Both the position numbers and the translations under genes were made by a program. Under the pieces are notes generated by a model that was not told the DNA's origin, ran no database searches, and worked only from the letters and a program-made list of their open reading frames with translations. Shown here one piece after another: positions 18,095-26,770 of a stretch of DNA of 64,000 nt (position 1 is the stretch's first letter; each line of letters starts with the position of its first letter). The stretch is taken from NCBI RefSeq assembly GCF_900129885.1, contig NZ_FQXE01000015.1:1266-65265 (forward strand), written 5' to 3'. Source of the stretch: Pollutimonas bauzanensis (GTDB lineage Bacteria > Pseudomonadota > Gammaproteobacteria > Burkholderiales > Burkholderiaceae_B).

Positions 18095-18595
18095 ATGAGC
18101 TCGCGCATCGCAAGACGCCTCACAATAGCCGCTTTTGTTGCCACGTTGGCAGCATGCAGCTCCGTCCCTCTAGACCAATCCGCTGGCGGATCTGGCACTG
18201 GCGGTTCGGACTCGGCCAGTTCGGGGCAAATCATGGACCCGTTTAATCCGCAAAGCCCGCTCGCTCAACAGCGCTCGGTCTATTTCGATTTCAACAGCTA
18301 CACAGTCCCTGATCAGTACCGCAGCCTGGTCGAGATGCACTCTTCGTATCTTACCGGCCACGGGCAGCAAAAAATCCGCATCGAAGGCAACGCCGATGCA
18401 CGTGGCGGCTCCGAATACAACTTGGCGCTGGGCCAGCGCCGTTCCGACGCGGTTGCGCGTATGATGACCCTGCTGGGCGTCAACAGCAACCAGATCGAAG
18501 CGATCAGCTTCGGCAAGGAAAAACCCAAAGCCTTGGGCAATACCGAAGCCGACTACGCTGAAAACCGTCGTGCAGATATTGTGTATCAGCAATAA
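18095..18595 (+). CDS. pal: Peptidoglycan-associated lipoprotein Pal
   Basis: A 166-residue outer-membrane lipoprotein that anchors the outer membrane to peptidoglycan. The N-terminal signal ends in the lipobox LAAC. The C-terminal OmpA-like domain includes SVYFDFNSYTV and IEGNADARGGSEYNLALGQRR, the peptidoglycan-binding block. An AAAGGAA site lies upstream. Lgt, encoded at 3.3 kb, would modify it. Confidence 0.96.
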   Translation: MSSRIARRLTIAAFVATLAACSSVPLDQSAGGSGTGGSDSASSGQIMDPFNPQSPLAQQRSVYFDFNSYTVPDQYRSLVEMHSSYLTGHGQQKIRIEGNADARGGSEYNLALGQRRSDAVARMMTLLGVNSNQIEAISFGKEKPKALGNTEADYAENRRADIVYQQ

Positions 18596-18615
18596 TATCT
18601 GATCACTTAGACTGT

Positions 18616-18648
18616 AACGCCGTGGCGGCATTCCGCCGCGGCGTTTTT
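18616..18648 (+). terminator. Intrinsic terminator between pal and cpoB
   Basis: A 13-bp stem (AACGCCGTGGCGG pairing with CCGCCGCGGCGTT, loop CATT, one G-T pair) runs into TTTTT. It lies 20 bases after pal and only 20 bases before cpoB. It would limit read-through from tol-pal into cpoB and the ABC genes. Confidence 0.88.
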
Positions 18649-18666
18649 ATTTGAACGGAACCCGAA

Positions 18667-19359
18667 ATGAGCGTTTATTCCCTGCCCCTGCGCGCCGCGG
18701 TACTGGCTACGACACTATCGCTGTCCGCGGTATTCGCAACACCGGCACTGGCCTTTTCCGACGATGAAGCGCGCCGCGCCATTATTGAATTGCGCGAGCA
18801 GATAAAGCAGATTACCGAACAGAACCGCCAGGCCCGCTTGCAACTGGCCGACCAGCTCGAGACCATCCAGCATGAAATGGCCAGCATGCGCGGCCAGATG
18901 GAACAATTGAACTGGCAGGCCGAACTGGAGAAACGCTCAAGCCAGGATCAGTCGGGCGGCACCGCTGCCACCCAGGTTGCCGATCCGCAAGAACAAGCGG
19001 CCTACGATGCGGCCATGGGCCTGTTCCGCAGCGGCAAATACAAAGAAGCCGCCGCCAGCCTGGCCACCTTCATCCAGACTTTCCCCACCAGCGCGCTGAC
19101 TCCCGAGGCCCGCTTCTATCGCGGCAGCAGCCTGTACGCCAGCAAGGACTTCAAAGGCTCCATACAAGGCCTGCAAGGCATGATCAAGGCCTCGCCCGAC
19201 GATCCCCGCGCTCCCGACGCCCTGCTGGTCATAGCGGCCAGCCAGATCGAACTCAATGATATGGCCGGCGCCAAGACCAGCCTGCAAAGAATCATCAAGG
19301 ATTATCCGCAATCCTCCGCCGCCGAAACCGCCAAGAGCCGCCTCAAGCTGCTGCAGTAA
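18667..19359 (+). CDS. cpoB: Cell division coordinator CpoB (YbgF)
   Basis: A 230-residue periplasmic protein that links Tol-Pal activity to peptidoglycan synthesis at the septum. A signal peptide ends near TPALAF. A coiled coil lies at about 35-80 (IELREQIKQITEQNRQARLQ), and C-terminal TPR repeats start at AAYDAAMGLFRSGKYKEA. Position after pal and length fit the family. Its stop overlaps the ATG of the next gene, an ABC permease, which is unusual for this operon. Confidence 0.93.
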   Translation: MSVYSLPLRAAVLATTLSLSAVFATPALAFSDDEARRAIIELREQIKQITEQNRQARLQLADQLETIQHEMASMRGQMEQLNWQAELEKRSSQDQSGGTAATQVADPQEQAAYDAAMGLFRSGKYKEAAASLATFIQTFPTSALTPEARFYRGSSLYASKDFKGSIQGLQGMIKASPDDPRAPDALLVIAASQIELNDMAGAKTSLQRIIKDYPQSSAAETAKSRLKLLQ

Positions 19360-20405
19360 TGCCCGCCCGCGCCCTGGCCAGCATCGTCGCCTATGAGCGC
19401 GCGTGGCGTCAAAGAAAGCTGTTTCTGACGCTGCTGCTGGCCGCCATTCTTGCGCTGGTCTGCATCGATCTCGTGCTGGGGCCGGCCAGGCTGTCATGGC
19501 CGGCCCTGTGGCAAGCCTTGTCGGGCTCGCGCGCCTCCGACCCTACCCTTGAAGTCATTGTGTGGCAGATCCGCCTGCCCCAGGCCCTGATGGCGGTGGT
19601 GGTGGGCGCCGCGCTCGGGCTGGCCGGCGCCGAAATGCAGACCGTGCTCAACAACCCGCTGGCCAGCCCATTCACGCTGGGGGTGTCCTCGGCAGCCGCC
19701 CTGGGCGCCGCCCTGACCCTGGTTTTCAATTGGCAATTGCCCTGGGTTCCCATCCAATACGTACTGGTGCTCAATGCCTTTGTGCTGGCGCTGCTGTGCG
19801 CCTTCCTGCTCGACGCCGTGGCGCGCCGGGCGCGCATCGGCACCGCCGGCATCGTGCTGTTCGGCATTGCCCTGGTCTTCACTTTCAATGCCTTGCTGTC
19901 GCTGGTGCAACTGACCGCCAGCGCCGCCGCCTTGCAGGATCTCGTGTTCTGGATGATGGGCAGCCTGGAGCGCAGCGATTGGGGCAAGCTGGCCATGATG
20001 AGCGCCGCCTTGCTGGCGGTACTGCCCTTTGCCATGCGCAATGCCTGGCAACTGACCGCCTTGCGATTCGGCGACGACCGCGCCGCCAGCTTCGGGGTGG
20101 ATACGCAGCGCATACGGCGCGGCGCCCTGCTGCGCGTCAGCGTCCTGGCCGCGCTGGCCGTCGCGCTGGTCGGGGTCATAGGCTTTATCGGCCTGGTCGC
20201 CCCGCATATCGCCAGGAAACTTTGGGGCGAGGACCACCGCTGGTACCTGCCGGCCAGCGCCTGCATAGGCAGCGCCATTCTGGTTTGCGCCTCCGTGGCG
20301 GCAAAACTCATCGGCACCCATACCGTCATCCCGGTCGGCATAGTCACTACGCTGGTGGGCATACCTTTTTTCATCGTCGTCCTGATGCGGCGCACCGTGC
20401 AATAA
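19359..20405 (+). CDS. FecCD/BtuC-family ABC transporter permease
   Basis: A 348-residue inner-membrane permease with about nine or ten spans. Family blocks are RLPQALMAVVVGAALGLAGAEMQ, NNPLASPFTLGVSSAAALGA and the coupling region GFIGLVAPHIARKLWGEDHR. The family imports iron-siderophores, haem or cobalamin. It starts on the last base of cpoB and is followed by its ATPase, but no periplasmic binding protein gene is present. The substrate is unknown; a metal chelate is the default inference. Confidence 0.88.
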   Translation: MPARALASIVAYERAWRQRKLFLTLLLAAILALVCIDLVLGPARLSWPALWQALSGSRASDPTLEVIVWQIRLPQALMAVVVGAALGLAGAEMQTVLNNPLASPFTLGVSSAAALGAALTLVFNWQLPWVPIQYVLVLNAFVLALLCAFLLDAVARRARIGTAGIVLFGIALVFTFNALLSLVQLTASAAALQDLVFWMMGSLERSDWGKLAMMSAALLAVLPFAMRNAWQLTALRFGDDRAASFGVDTQRIRRGALLRVSVLAALAVALVGVIGFIGLVAPHIARKLWGEDHRWYLPASACIGSAILVCASVAAKLIGTHTVIPVGIVTTLVGIPFFIVVLMRRTVQ

Positions 20406-20408
20406 GCC

Positions 20409-21206
20409 ATGAATCCAGAACCATCCCGCAGCACGCTTCAGGTCGGCGGCCTTTCCTGCACGCTGGGGGCGAACCATGTGCTGCGCAAACTGAGCCTGCC
20501 GGCGCTGCGCGGCGGACAGCTGGTGGCCCTGCTGGGGCGCAACGGCAGCGGCAAATCGACATTGCTCAGAAGCATCGCGGGGCTGGTTCCGGCGCGCGCC
20601 GATACCCTGATGCTCGACGGCGAGGACCTCAGGCCGCTTGGCGCCCGCGCGCGCGCCGCGGCAATACGCTATCTGCCGCAAAGCCTGCCGGATTTCGTGC
20701 ACCTGACCGTCACCGAAGCCGTCCTGGTGGCCTTGAAAGCGCGCGCCGCGGTCAGCACCGCGGCGGCCATGCAAAAGGCCGCGGCAGTCCTCGGCGACCT
20801 GGGCCTAGAGCACCTGGGCTCGTGTTTTCTGGACGAGCTTTCCGGCGGACAGAAACAATTGGTCGGGCTGGCCCAGGCCCTGGTGCACGAGCCCGCCGTG
20901 CTGCTGCTGGATGAACCCCTGGCTTCGCTGGACCTGAACTATCAGCACCATGTCATGCAGATGCTCAGCGGGCTGGCGCTCGCGCGCGGGCTGCTGATCA
21001 TTATCGTTCTGCACGATCTGAATATCGCCTTGCGCTATGCCAACGCCGCGCTCCTCTTGCACGACGGCGCGCTGCTGGCCAGCGGCGAGCCGCCGGCGGT
21101 GATTACCGCGCCGCACCTGGCCCAGGCCTTCCTGGTCCGGGCGCGCGTCGAACGCTGCAGCCAGGGGCGCTCCAATGTTTTTGTCGATGATCTGATTCAA
21201 CTCTGA
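20409..21206 (+). CDS. FecE/BtuD-type ABC transporter ATPase
   Basis: A 265-residue ATPase with Walker A in LLGRNGSGKSTLLRS, the signature ELSGGQKQLVGLAQAL, Walker B in AVLLLDEPLASLDL and the switch His in VLHDLNIAL. It begins three bases after the permease stop and would energise that permease. Length is typical for siderophore or cobalamin importers. It is part of an apparent three-gene extension of the tol-pal-cpoB locus. Confidence 0.9.
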   Translation: MNPEPSRSTLQVGGLSCTLGANHVLRKLSLPALRGGQLVALLGRNGSGKSTLLRSIAGLVPARADTLMLDGEDLRPLGARARAAAIRYLPQSLPDFVHLTVTEAVLVALKARAAVSTAAAMQKAAAVLGDLGLEHLGSCFLDELSGGQKQLVGLAQALVHEPAVLLLDEPLASLDLNYQHHVMQMLSGLALARGLLIIIVLHDLNIALRYANAALLLHDGALLASGEPPAVITAPHLAQAFLVRARVERCSQGRSNVFVDDLIQL

Positions 21207-21214
21207 TTTTTCCC

Positions 21215-22063
21215 ATGCCGCCCAGCCACACGCCTGTCCAGTACACGACCCGCATCCACGACTACCCGCTCCACTACACCGAAGCCGGCAGTGGCGAGAT
21301 CCTTTTGCTCATACACGGCTCTTTGTGCGATTATCGCTACTGGCGCTGGCAAATTCCGGCCTTGAGCCAGCATTACCGGGTGGTCGCGCCCAGCCTGCGC
21401 GGCTTCTGGCCCGCCGCCCTGCGAAGCGCCGACGACAGTTTCAGCATCGCCCAGCACATCCGCGACATGAGCGCCTTCGCGCGCCGCCTGGGCGAGGGGC
21501 GGCCGGTACACGTGCTGGGGCATTCGCGCGGCGCCCAGATCGCCCTGGAGCTGGCTTGCGGCGCCCCGCAGGAGGTGCGCAGCCTTATCTTGGCGGACCC
21601 GGGCTTTCGCATCGCCGGTGAAGCGCCCGGTGCTCCGCTCCATACAACGGTCGCCAAGCTGCTGGAACGCGGCGAGGTGGAACCGGCGCTGGCTGAATTC
21701 GTCGACGCCGTGAACGGCGCGGGCACATGGCGCCAGATGGTGAGCTGGTTCAAGACCATGGTGACCGACAATGCCTACACGCTGCTATCGCAGATACGGG
21801 AAATAAACCTGGACGTCGACCTGGATCGCGCCCGCCGGCTGCAATGCCCGGTGTTGCTGGTGGGCGGGGCGCACAGCCCCGCCCGGTACGGCAGCCGCCT
21901 GGACAGGCTGGAACAGGCTGTCGGGCAGGCAAGGCGCATCACCATACCAGCGGCTTCGCATGGCATGAATTTGGCCAATCCGAAGGCATTCAATCAGGGC
22001 GTGCTGAATTTCCTGGCCGGCCTGCGGGCCGACGAGGCGCGGCCGCCGGCAGGGATTCCTTAG
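21215..22063 (+). CDS. Alpha/beta-hydrolase
   Basis: A 282-residue cytosolic hydrolase with the oxyanion segment LLIHGSLCDYRYWRW, a nucleophile elbow GHSRGAQ (Ser at about residue 108), a probable acid near LLVGGAHSP and the catalytic His in ASHGMNLA. It lies 8 bases after the ABC ATPase and is probably cotranscribed. A siderophore esterase role is conceivable because of the neighbours, but the sequence does not show a substrate. Its last four bases overlap the convergent PCuAC gene. Confidence 0.82.
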   Translation: MPPSHTPVQYTTRIHDYPLHYTEAGSGEILLLIHGSLCDYRYWRWQIPALSQHYRVVAPSLRGFWPAALRSADDSFSIAQHIRDMSAFARRLGEGRPVHVLGHSRGAQIALELACGAPQEVRSLILADPGFRIAGEAPGAPLHTTVAKLLERGEVEPALAEFVDAVNGAGTWRQMVSWFKTMVTDNAYTLLSQIREINLDVDLDRARRLQCPVLLVGGAHSPARYGSRLDRLEQAVGQARRITIPAASHGMNLANPKAFNQGVLNFLAGLRADEARPPAGIP

Positions 22064-22626
22064 TGCGACATGGGCGACTGGGTATTGGCCGCCTTGACTT
22101 CGCATTCCGCCGAGGCCTTCTCGCCGTTATCGAACAGGAAGTCCATTGCGACCTTGCTGCCTACGGGGTGCGCCTGGGCGGGCTTTTCAAGCATGGCGTG
22201 GTAGCCGCCGGGCTTGAATTCCAGCTGGCCGCCGGCGGGAATCGCGACGTCGTGGGTGGCGGACATCCTGCTCATGCCTTCCTGCTGCGTGGTCTGGTGC
22301 AGCATGACCATGCCGTAGCCCGCCGAAGCGACGCTTTGCAGCCTGACTTGCGTGCCGCCCGTATTCTTCACCACAAAATAACCGGCCGAGGGCGCAGGCG
22401 CCGGCATGGAGCGTATCCAGCACGCTGACACCGCCAGCGTCGTCGATACCTTGGCATGGGCCATGTCCGGGGCGCCAGCCGGCATTTTATGGCCGTGCCC
22501 GGCCATGCCCTGGTCGTGCCCGGCCTGGGCCAGCAACACGGCGGGCGCCGCCGCCCCCTGCTGGCCCGGCGCTGCAAGCGCGGCGCCGCTGAATGCCATA
22601 AGACAGATGATTAATGTTTTTTTCAT
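22060..22626 (-). CDS. PCu(A)C copper chaperone
   Basis: A 188-residue periplasmic copper-binding protein. I start at MKKTLIICLMAFSG because it gives a clean signal peptide ending near ALAAPG. A His/Met-rich segment follows (GHDQGMAGHGHKMP, then DMAHA), and then the PCuAC domain with ligand pattern VMLHQ, MSRM and GGYHAML. Such proteins deliver Cu(I) to the CuA site of cytochrome oxidase or store copper. The DUF2946 gene lies 61 bases upstream on the same strand. Confidence 0.85.
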   Translation of the reverse strand: MKKTLIICLMAFSGAALAAPGQQGAAAPAVLLAQAGHDQGMAGHGHKMPAGAPDMAHAKVSTTLAVSACWIRSMPAPAPSAGYFVVKNTGGTQVRLQSVASAGYGMVMLHQTTQQEGMSRMSATHDVAIPAGGQLEFKPGGYHAMLEKPAQAHPVGSKVAMDFLFDNGEKASAECEVKAANTQSPMSH

Positions 22627-22687
22627 GATGTACCCCGGATGTTTGGCCTGTTTGGCGAGTCTGTTTTCCACTTGATTCAAAGCAGCG

Positions 22688-23107
22688 TCAAAGCAGCGCA
22701 ACAGGCGGGGCGCGCGAACCCAGAGGCGGCCCGCGCACCGCCAGCTGAAAGGCGTGGATGGCCACACGCCAGATAGCCGGGCGCAGAGGGTCGGAAGCGG
22801 CGACGATGAACGCTATAGGGGCAAAGGGCAATACAGCCTGGCCGGCGACAATGCCGAAGACGCAATCGGGCATCGGCGTCGTCGCCGGAATGGGCGACTT
22901 GTCGCCCGCCAGGATATTCGCGATGCTTGCGGGCAGGCCCTTGACGCAGAAGGTCAGGCCGGAAGGGCCGGGCGCGGCGTACGATTGCGCGGGCATATAG
23001 CCGGCGGGAATCATGGCGCGCAGCAGGAACGCCAGCATGAGCGCACCCGAAAGGATGCGCCAGCGGGTTCCGAAAAGCCGAAGCAGCATGCGCCTGTTCA
23101 TGGTCAT
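22688..23107 (-). CDS. DUF2946 protein, probably copper-linked
   Basis: A 139-residue protein with an N-terminal membrane segment (RILSGALMLAFLLRAMIPAGYMP) and the DUF2946 pattern LTFCVKG, then DCVFGIVAG and two later hydrophobic stretches. DUF2946 proteins are commonly encoded with copper receptors and PCuAC proteins, as here. No biochemical function is established. The start may be the first ATG or the MNRR methionine two codons later. Confidence 0.72.
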   Translation of the reverse strand: MTMNRRMLLRLFGTRWRILSGALMLAFLLRAMIPAGYMPAQSYAAPGPSGLTFCVKGLPASIANILAGDKSPIPATTPMPDCVFGIVAGQAVLPFAPIAFIVAASDPLRPAIWRVAIHAFQLAVRGPPLGSRAPPVALL

Positions 23108-23217
23108 GAAGTGTACTACGCCAGCGGGCGGGCGCCCTTGATCGTCCGCAATACCGGCTCTTGTGGCACACTAGCCGGAATAGGCGCCAGCGCGCGTCCA
23201 CCCCTACTCCGCAAACC

Positions 23218-23655
23218 ATGAAGCCTACTTCGCAAGACACCCCCGCCCGCATCACCGTCGCCGACTTCAATCAATTGCTGGCAGACCAGCATCCCTTCGC
23301 TTCATTGCTTGAAATCGAAATCGTGGCAATCGGCTTTGGCACGGCCACATTGCGGCTGCCCGAGCGCAGCTCGCACCAGCGCCTGGGCGGCATCATCGCC
23401 GGCCCCATGCTGATGGGCCTGGCCGACCTGGCGCTGTACGCGGCCATTGTGGGGGCTACAGGCAATCCGCAAGCCGTCACCGCCAGCCTGAGCATCAATT
23501 TCCTGCGCGGCACACCGGCCGGCGGCGTGCTGGCCCATGCCACCATCCTGAAGACGGGCCGCCTTGCTTGCGGCGATGTGCTGCTTGTGCCGGCGGCCGG
23601 CGGCGACCCGGTGGCGCAAGCCATCAGCACGTGGTCCCTGCCGCGCAGCGCCTGA
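23218..23655 (+). CDS. PaaI-type hotdog thioesterase
   Basis: A 145-residue hotdog-fold protein. The conserved segment GGIIAGPMLMGLADLALYAAIV carries the usual catalytic Asp position, followed by SINFLRGTPAGGVLAHATILKTGR. It probably hydrolyses acyl-CoA or aryl-CoA thioesters; the substrate is not determinable. I start at the ATG at 23218 because longer in-frame codons upstream look non-coding. It is followed by a MATE exporter 46 bases downstream. Confidence 0.82.
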   Translation: MKPTSQDTPARITVADFNQLLADQHPFASLLEIEIVAIGFGTATLRLPERSSHQRLGGIIAGPMLMGLADLALYAAIVGATGNPQAVTASLSINFLRGTPAGGVLAHATILKTGRLACGDVLLVPAAGGDPVAQAISTWSLPRSA

Positions 23656-23701
23656 ACCGTGCCGGCGCAATCCGCATACCGCCTTGCCCGGGCGCGCAGG
23701 C

Positions 23702-25090
23702 ATGCGGCAGGCTGAAGGCCTCCATGCCGGCCGCGTCCTGGCCTGGAAGGCCGAAGCGCAGGCTTCGCTAAAGCTCGGCTGGCCACTGATCCTCACCAAC
23801 CTGGCGCAGGTGGCGCTGCTGACGACGGATATCATCTTCATGGGGCGGCTGGGCGCCGACGCCCTCGCGGCGGGATCTTTGTCGGTAAGCCTCTACCATA
23901 CCTTCATGATCTTCAGCATGGGATTGGTGTCGGCCACCATCCCCATGCTGGCCACGACGCTGGGCAAGCGCCGCAACGCCCTGCGGGAAATCCGGCGCAC
24001 CGTGCGCCAGGGCTTGTGGACGGCCGCCCTGATCTGCATACCGGCGTGGGCGATCCTGTGGCATACGGAAGCGATTCTGGTATTCATGGGGCAAAGCCCG
24101 CCCCTGGCCGCGAAGGCGGCGCAGTTCATGCATACGCTGCAATGGGCCTTGCTGCCCTACCTGGCCTATATCGTGCTGCGTTCTTTCCTGGCCGCCATAG
24201 AAAAACCCGTATGGACTCTGGTGATCGCGGCGGGGGCCATCGCTTTCAACGCGCTGGCGGGCTGGCTGCTGATTTTCGGCCATTGGGGGTTTCCCGCCCT
24301 GGGGCTGGAAGGCGCGGGCATCGCCAGCACATGTTCCAGCACCATGATGTTTCTTGGCCTGGCGCTGGTCTTGACGCGCCACAAGCAGTTTCGCCGCTAT
24401 CGCCTCCTGGGCCGCCTCTGGGACAGGGACTGGGCCCGGCTGGCCGAACTATGGCGGCTGGGCATACCCATTGCCATTACCTTCACCCTTGAAACGCTGG
24501 TGTTCTACAGCGCCGTGATGATGATGGGAATAATCGGCAAGGACGCGCTGGCGGCGCATGCGATCGCCATGCAACTGGCCACCATCACCTTCATGGTGCC
24601 GCTGGGCTTCGGCCAGGTGGCCACCATCCGGGTGGGGCTGGCCGCCGGCCGCGCCGACCCTTATGCGATACGCCGCGCCGGCTGGACCGCGTTCGGACTG
24701 GGGGTGGGCTTCATGGGCCTGGCCGCAATGCTGATGTGGCTGGCGCCGCGAATGCTGATAGGCTTTTTCCTGGACGCCAGCCTGCCGTCCAACCAGGCGG
24801 TGGCGGCGCTGGCCGTCCGCTTCCTGGCCGTCGCCGCCCTGTTCCAGCTGGCCGATGGCGCGCAGGCGGTGTGCGCCGGCATGCTGCGCGGCCTGCACGA
24901 CACGCGCGTGCCCATGCTGTTTGCGATACTGGGCTACTGGATATTGGGCGTGCCTTGCGGCGCGTTCCTGGCCTTCGTCGCGGGCTGGGAAGGCGTGGGC
25001 GTCTGGCTGGGGCTGGCCACCGGCCTGACCGTGGTGGCGGTCCTGATGACCAGCCGCTGGCTCAAGCGCAGCCGGATCGAACCTGAATAG
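23702..25090 (+). CDS. MATE-family efflux transporter (NorM type)
   Basis: A 462-residue inner-membrane protein with about 12 spans, the standard MATE length. Typical blocks are GWPLILTNLAQVALLTTDIIFMGRLGADALAA in the first helices and ETLVFYSAVMMMGIIGKDALAAHAIAMQ in the second half. It would export cationic or aromatic compounds using sodium or protons. The ATG at 23702 is preferred because earlier in-frame codons overlap the thioesterase coding end. Confidence 0.9.
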   Translation: MRQAEGLHAGRVLAWKAEAQASLKLGWPLILTNLAQVALLTTDIIFMGRLGADALAAGSLSVSLYHTFMIFSMGLVSATIPMLATTLGKRRNALREIRRTVRQGLWTAALICIPAWAILWHTEAILVFMGQSPPLAAKAAQFMHTLQWALLPYLAYIVLRSFLAAIEKPVWTLVIAAGAIAFNALAGWLLIFGHWGFPALGLEGAGIASTCSSTMMFLGLALVLTRHKQFRRYRLLGRLWDRDWARLAELWRLGIPIAITFTLETLVFYSAVMMMGIIGKDALAAHAIAMQLATITFMVPLGFGQVATIRVGLAAGRADPYAIRRAGWTAFGLGVGFMGLAAMLMWLAPRMLIGFFLDASLPSNQAVAALAVRFLAVAALFQLADGAQAVCAGMLRGLHDTRVPMLFAILGYWILGVPCGAFLAFVAGWEGVGVWLGLATGLTVVAVLMTSRWLKRSRIEPE

Positions 25091-25174
25091 AACAAGAATG
25101 CAGCGCGTCCTCCCCGCATTGTGCTAACTTTGAGAAAACGCACTCGCAAGACAAACAAACGACAGAGGAAAACC

Positions 25175-26176
25175 ATGCATTATCGACGTCTCGGCAGCAG
25201 CAATTTGAAAGTTTCGGCCCTGTGCCTGGGCACTATGATGTTTGGCGACCAGACCGGTTTCGACGAGGCGCAGAACATTGTCGCTTCGGCGCGCGAGCAT
25301 GGCCTGAATTTCATCGACACGGCGGATGTCTACAGCAAGGGCGGTTCCGAGAAAATGGTCGGCAAGCTGCTGGGCGGCAAGCGCCACGACTGGGTGCTGG
25401 CGACCAAGCTGGGCAACAGCATGGACAAGGCGCCCAACCAGTCGCATTATTCGCGCCACTGGATGATGCGGGAGGTCGAAGAAAGCCTGGGCCGCCTGGA
25501 CACCGGGCATATCGACATCTTGTACATGCACCGGGATTTTCACGACGAGAACCTGGAAGAGGCGGTGCGCGCCATGGGCGACCTGATACAGGCCGGAAAA
25601 ATACGCGCATTCGGAGTGTCCAATTTCAGGGGCTGGCGGATTGCGGAAATCATCCGCTTGTGCGAAAAAGCCAATGTGCCTCAGCCTGTCGTGTGCCAGC
25701 CCTATTACAACCTGCTGAATCGCGGCCCGGAAGTCGAAATCCTGCCGGCCTGCGGCCACTATGGATTGGGGGTGGTGCCCTACAGCCCGATAGCGCGGGG
25801 CGTGCTGACCGGGAAATATCAGCCGGGCCAGGCGCCGGCGCAGGGCAGCCGGGCGGCCCGCGGCGACAAGCGCATGCTCGAGACCGAGTTCCGCGAGGAA
25901 TCGCTGGTGATTGCGCAGAAGCTGCAGCAGCATTGCGAGGCGCGCGGGATCAAGCTCGGGCAGTTCGCGACGGCATGGGTGCTGGCGAACCGGCATATCA
26001 GCGCGGTGATCGCGGGCCCGCGCACACTGGCCCAAATGGAGGACTACTATCCGGCGGTGGACGTTGAAATCACGGCCGAGGAAGAAGCCCTGGTGGACGC
26101 TCTGGTATCGCCCGGGCACGCGTCGACCGCCGGCTACAACGATCCCAGCTACCCTTTTTTCGGGCGCAAGGTGTGA
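25175..26176 (+). CDS. Aldo/keto reductase
   Basis: A 333-residue NADPH-dependent (beta/alpha)8-barrel reductase. The catalytic tetrad is visible as Asp in FIDTADVYSKGG with Tyr four residues on, Lys in LATKLGN and His in ILYMHRDFHD. The start MHYRRLGSSNLKVSALCLG is typical of the YhdN/Gre3-like group, and AGAGGAAAA lies upstream. The substrate is an aldehyde or ketone not identifiable from sequence. Confidence 0.88.
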   Translation: MHYRRLGSSNLKVSALCLGTMMFGDQTGFDEAQNIVASAREHGLNFIDTADVYSKGGSEKMVGKLLGGKRHDWVLATKLGNSMDKAPNQSHYSRHWMMREVEESLGRLDTGHIDILYMHRDFHDENLEEAVRAMGDLIQAGKIRAFGVSNFRGWRIAEIIRLCEKANVPQPVVCQPYYNLLNRGPEVEILPACGHYGLGVVPYSPIARGVLTGKYQPGQAPAQGSRAARGDKRMLETEFREESLVIAQKLQQHCEARGIKLGQFATAWVLANRHISAVIAGPRTLAQMEDYYPAVDVEITAEEEALVDALVSPGHASTAGYNDPSYPFFGRKV

Positions 26177-26202
26177 GGACGATGGTTTTTTAGGCATTGG
26201 AA

Positions 26203-26742
26203 ATGATCGATACCGCTATCAGCGTCTGGGACACCATAGTCGATGAGTTCTCCGATATTCCCGATGCGGCGCAGGCTACCCGCATCGCGCTGCGCCTGGC
26301 CATGGCCATCCTCCTGGGCGCCGCGATAGGCTATGAGCGCGAACTGCGCGGCAAGGCCGCGGGGCTGCGCACCCATATGCTGGTATCGCTGGGGGCGGCC
26401 ATATTCATACTGGCCCCGATGCAAAGAGGCATGTCCGTGGCCGACGCCAGCCGCGTGCTGCAAGGCATTATCGCCGGCATCGGCTTCCTGGGCGCCGGCG
26501 CCATCATCAAGATGAGCGACCATGGGCGGATCAAGGGCCTGACCACGGCGGCCAGCATCTGGGTGGCGGCCGCCATCGGCATTGCGGCCGGAATGGGCCT
26601 GGAAGCCACCGCCGTGGTCAGCACCCTGGCGGTGCTATTCATCCTGGTCGTCGTCAGGCGCCTCGAGGACAATATCGACAGGAAAGAAAAATCAAAAGGC
26701 GCGGCGAGCCCGCGCAGGCCGGACCAGGACGGATCCGGATAA
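26203..26742 (+). CDS. MgtC/SapB-family membrane protein
   Basis: A 179-residue inner-membrane protein with four to five spans. MgtC-family markers are AILLGAAIGYERELRGKAAGLRTHMLVSLGAA and GIIAGIGFLGAGAIIK followed by KGLTTAASIWVAAAIGIA. The family is tied to low-magnesium survival and membrane-potential or virulence control in some bacteria. The C-terminal cytosolic domain of long MgtC proteins is absent. It converges on the TonB receptor gene. Confidence 0.87.
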   Translation: MIDTAISVWDTIVDEFSDIPDAAQATRIALRLAMAILLGAAIGYERELRGKAAGLRTHMLVSLGAAIFILAPMQRGMSVADASRVLQGIIAGIGFLGAGAIIKMSDHGRIKGLTTAASIWVAAAIGIAAGMGLEATAVVSTLAVLFILVVVRRLEDNIDRKEKSKGAASPRRPDQDGSG

Positions 26743-26770
26743 GCCCCGCTTGGGCCCGCCAGGCATGGCT

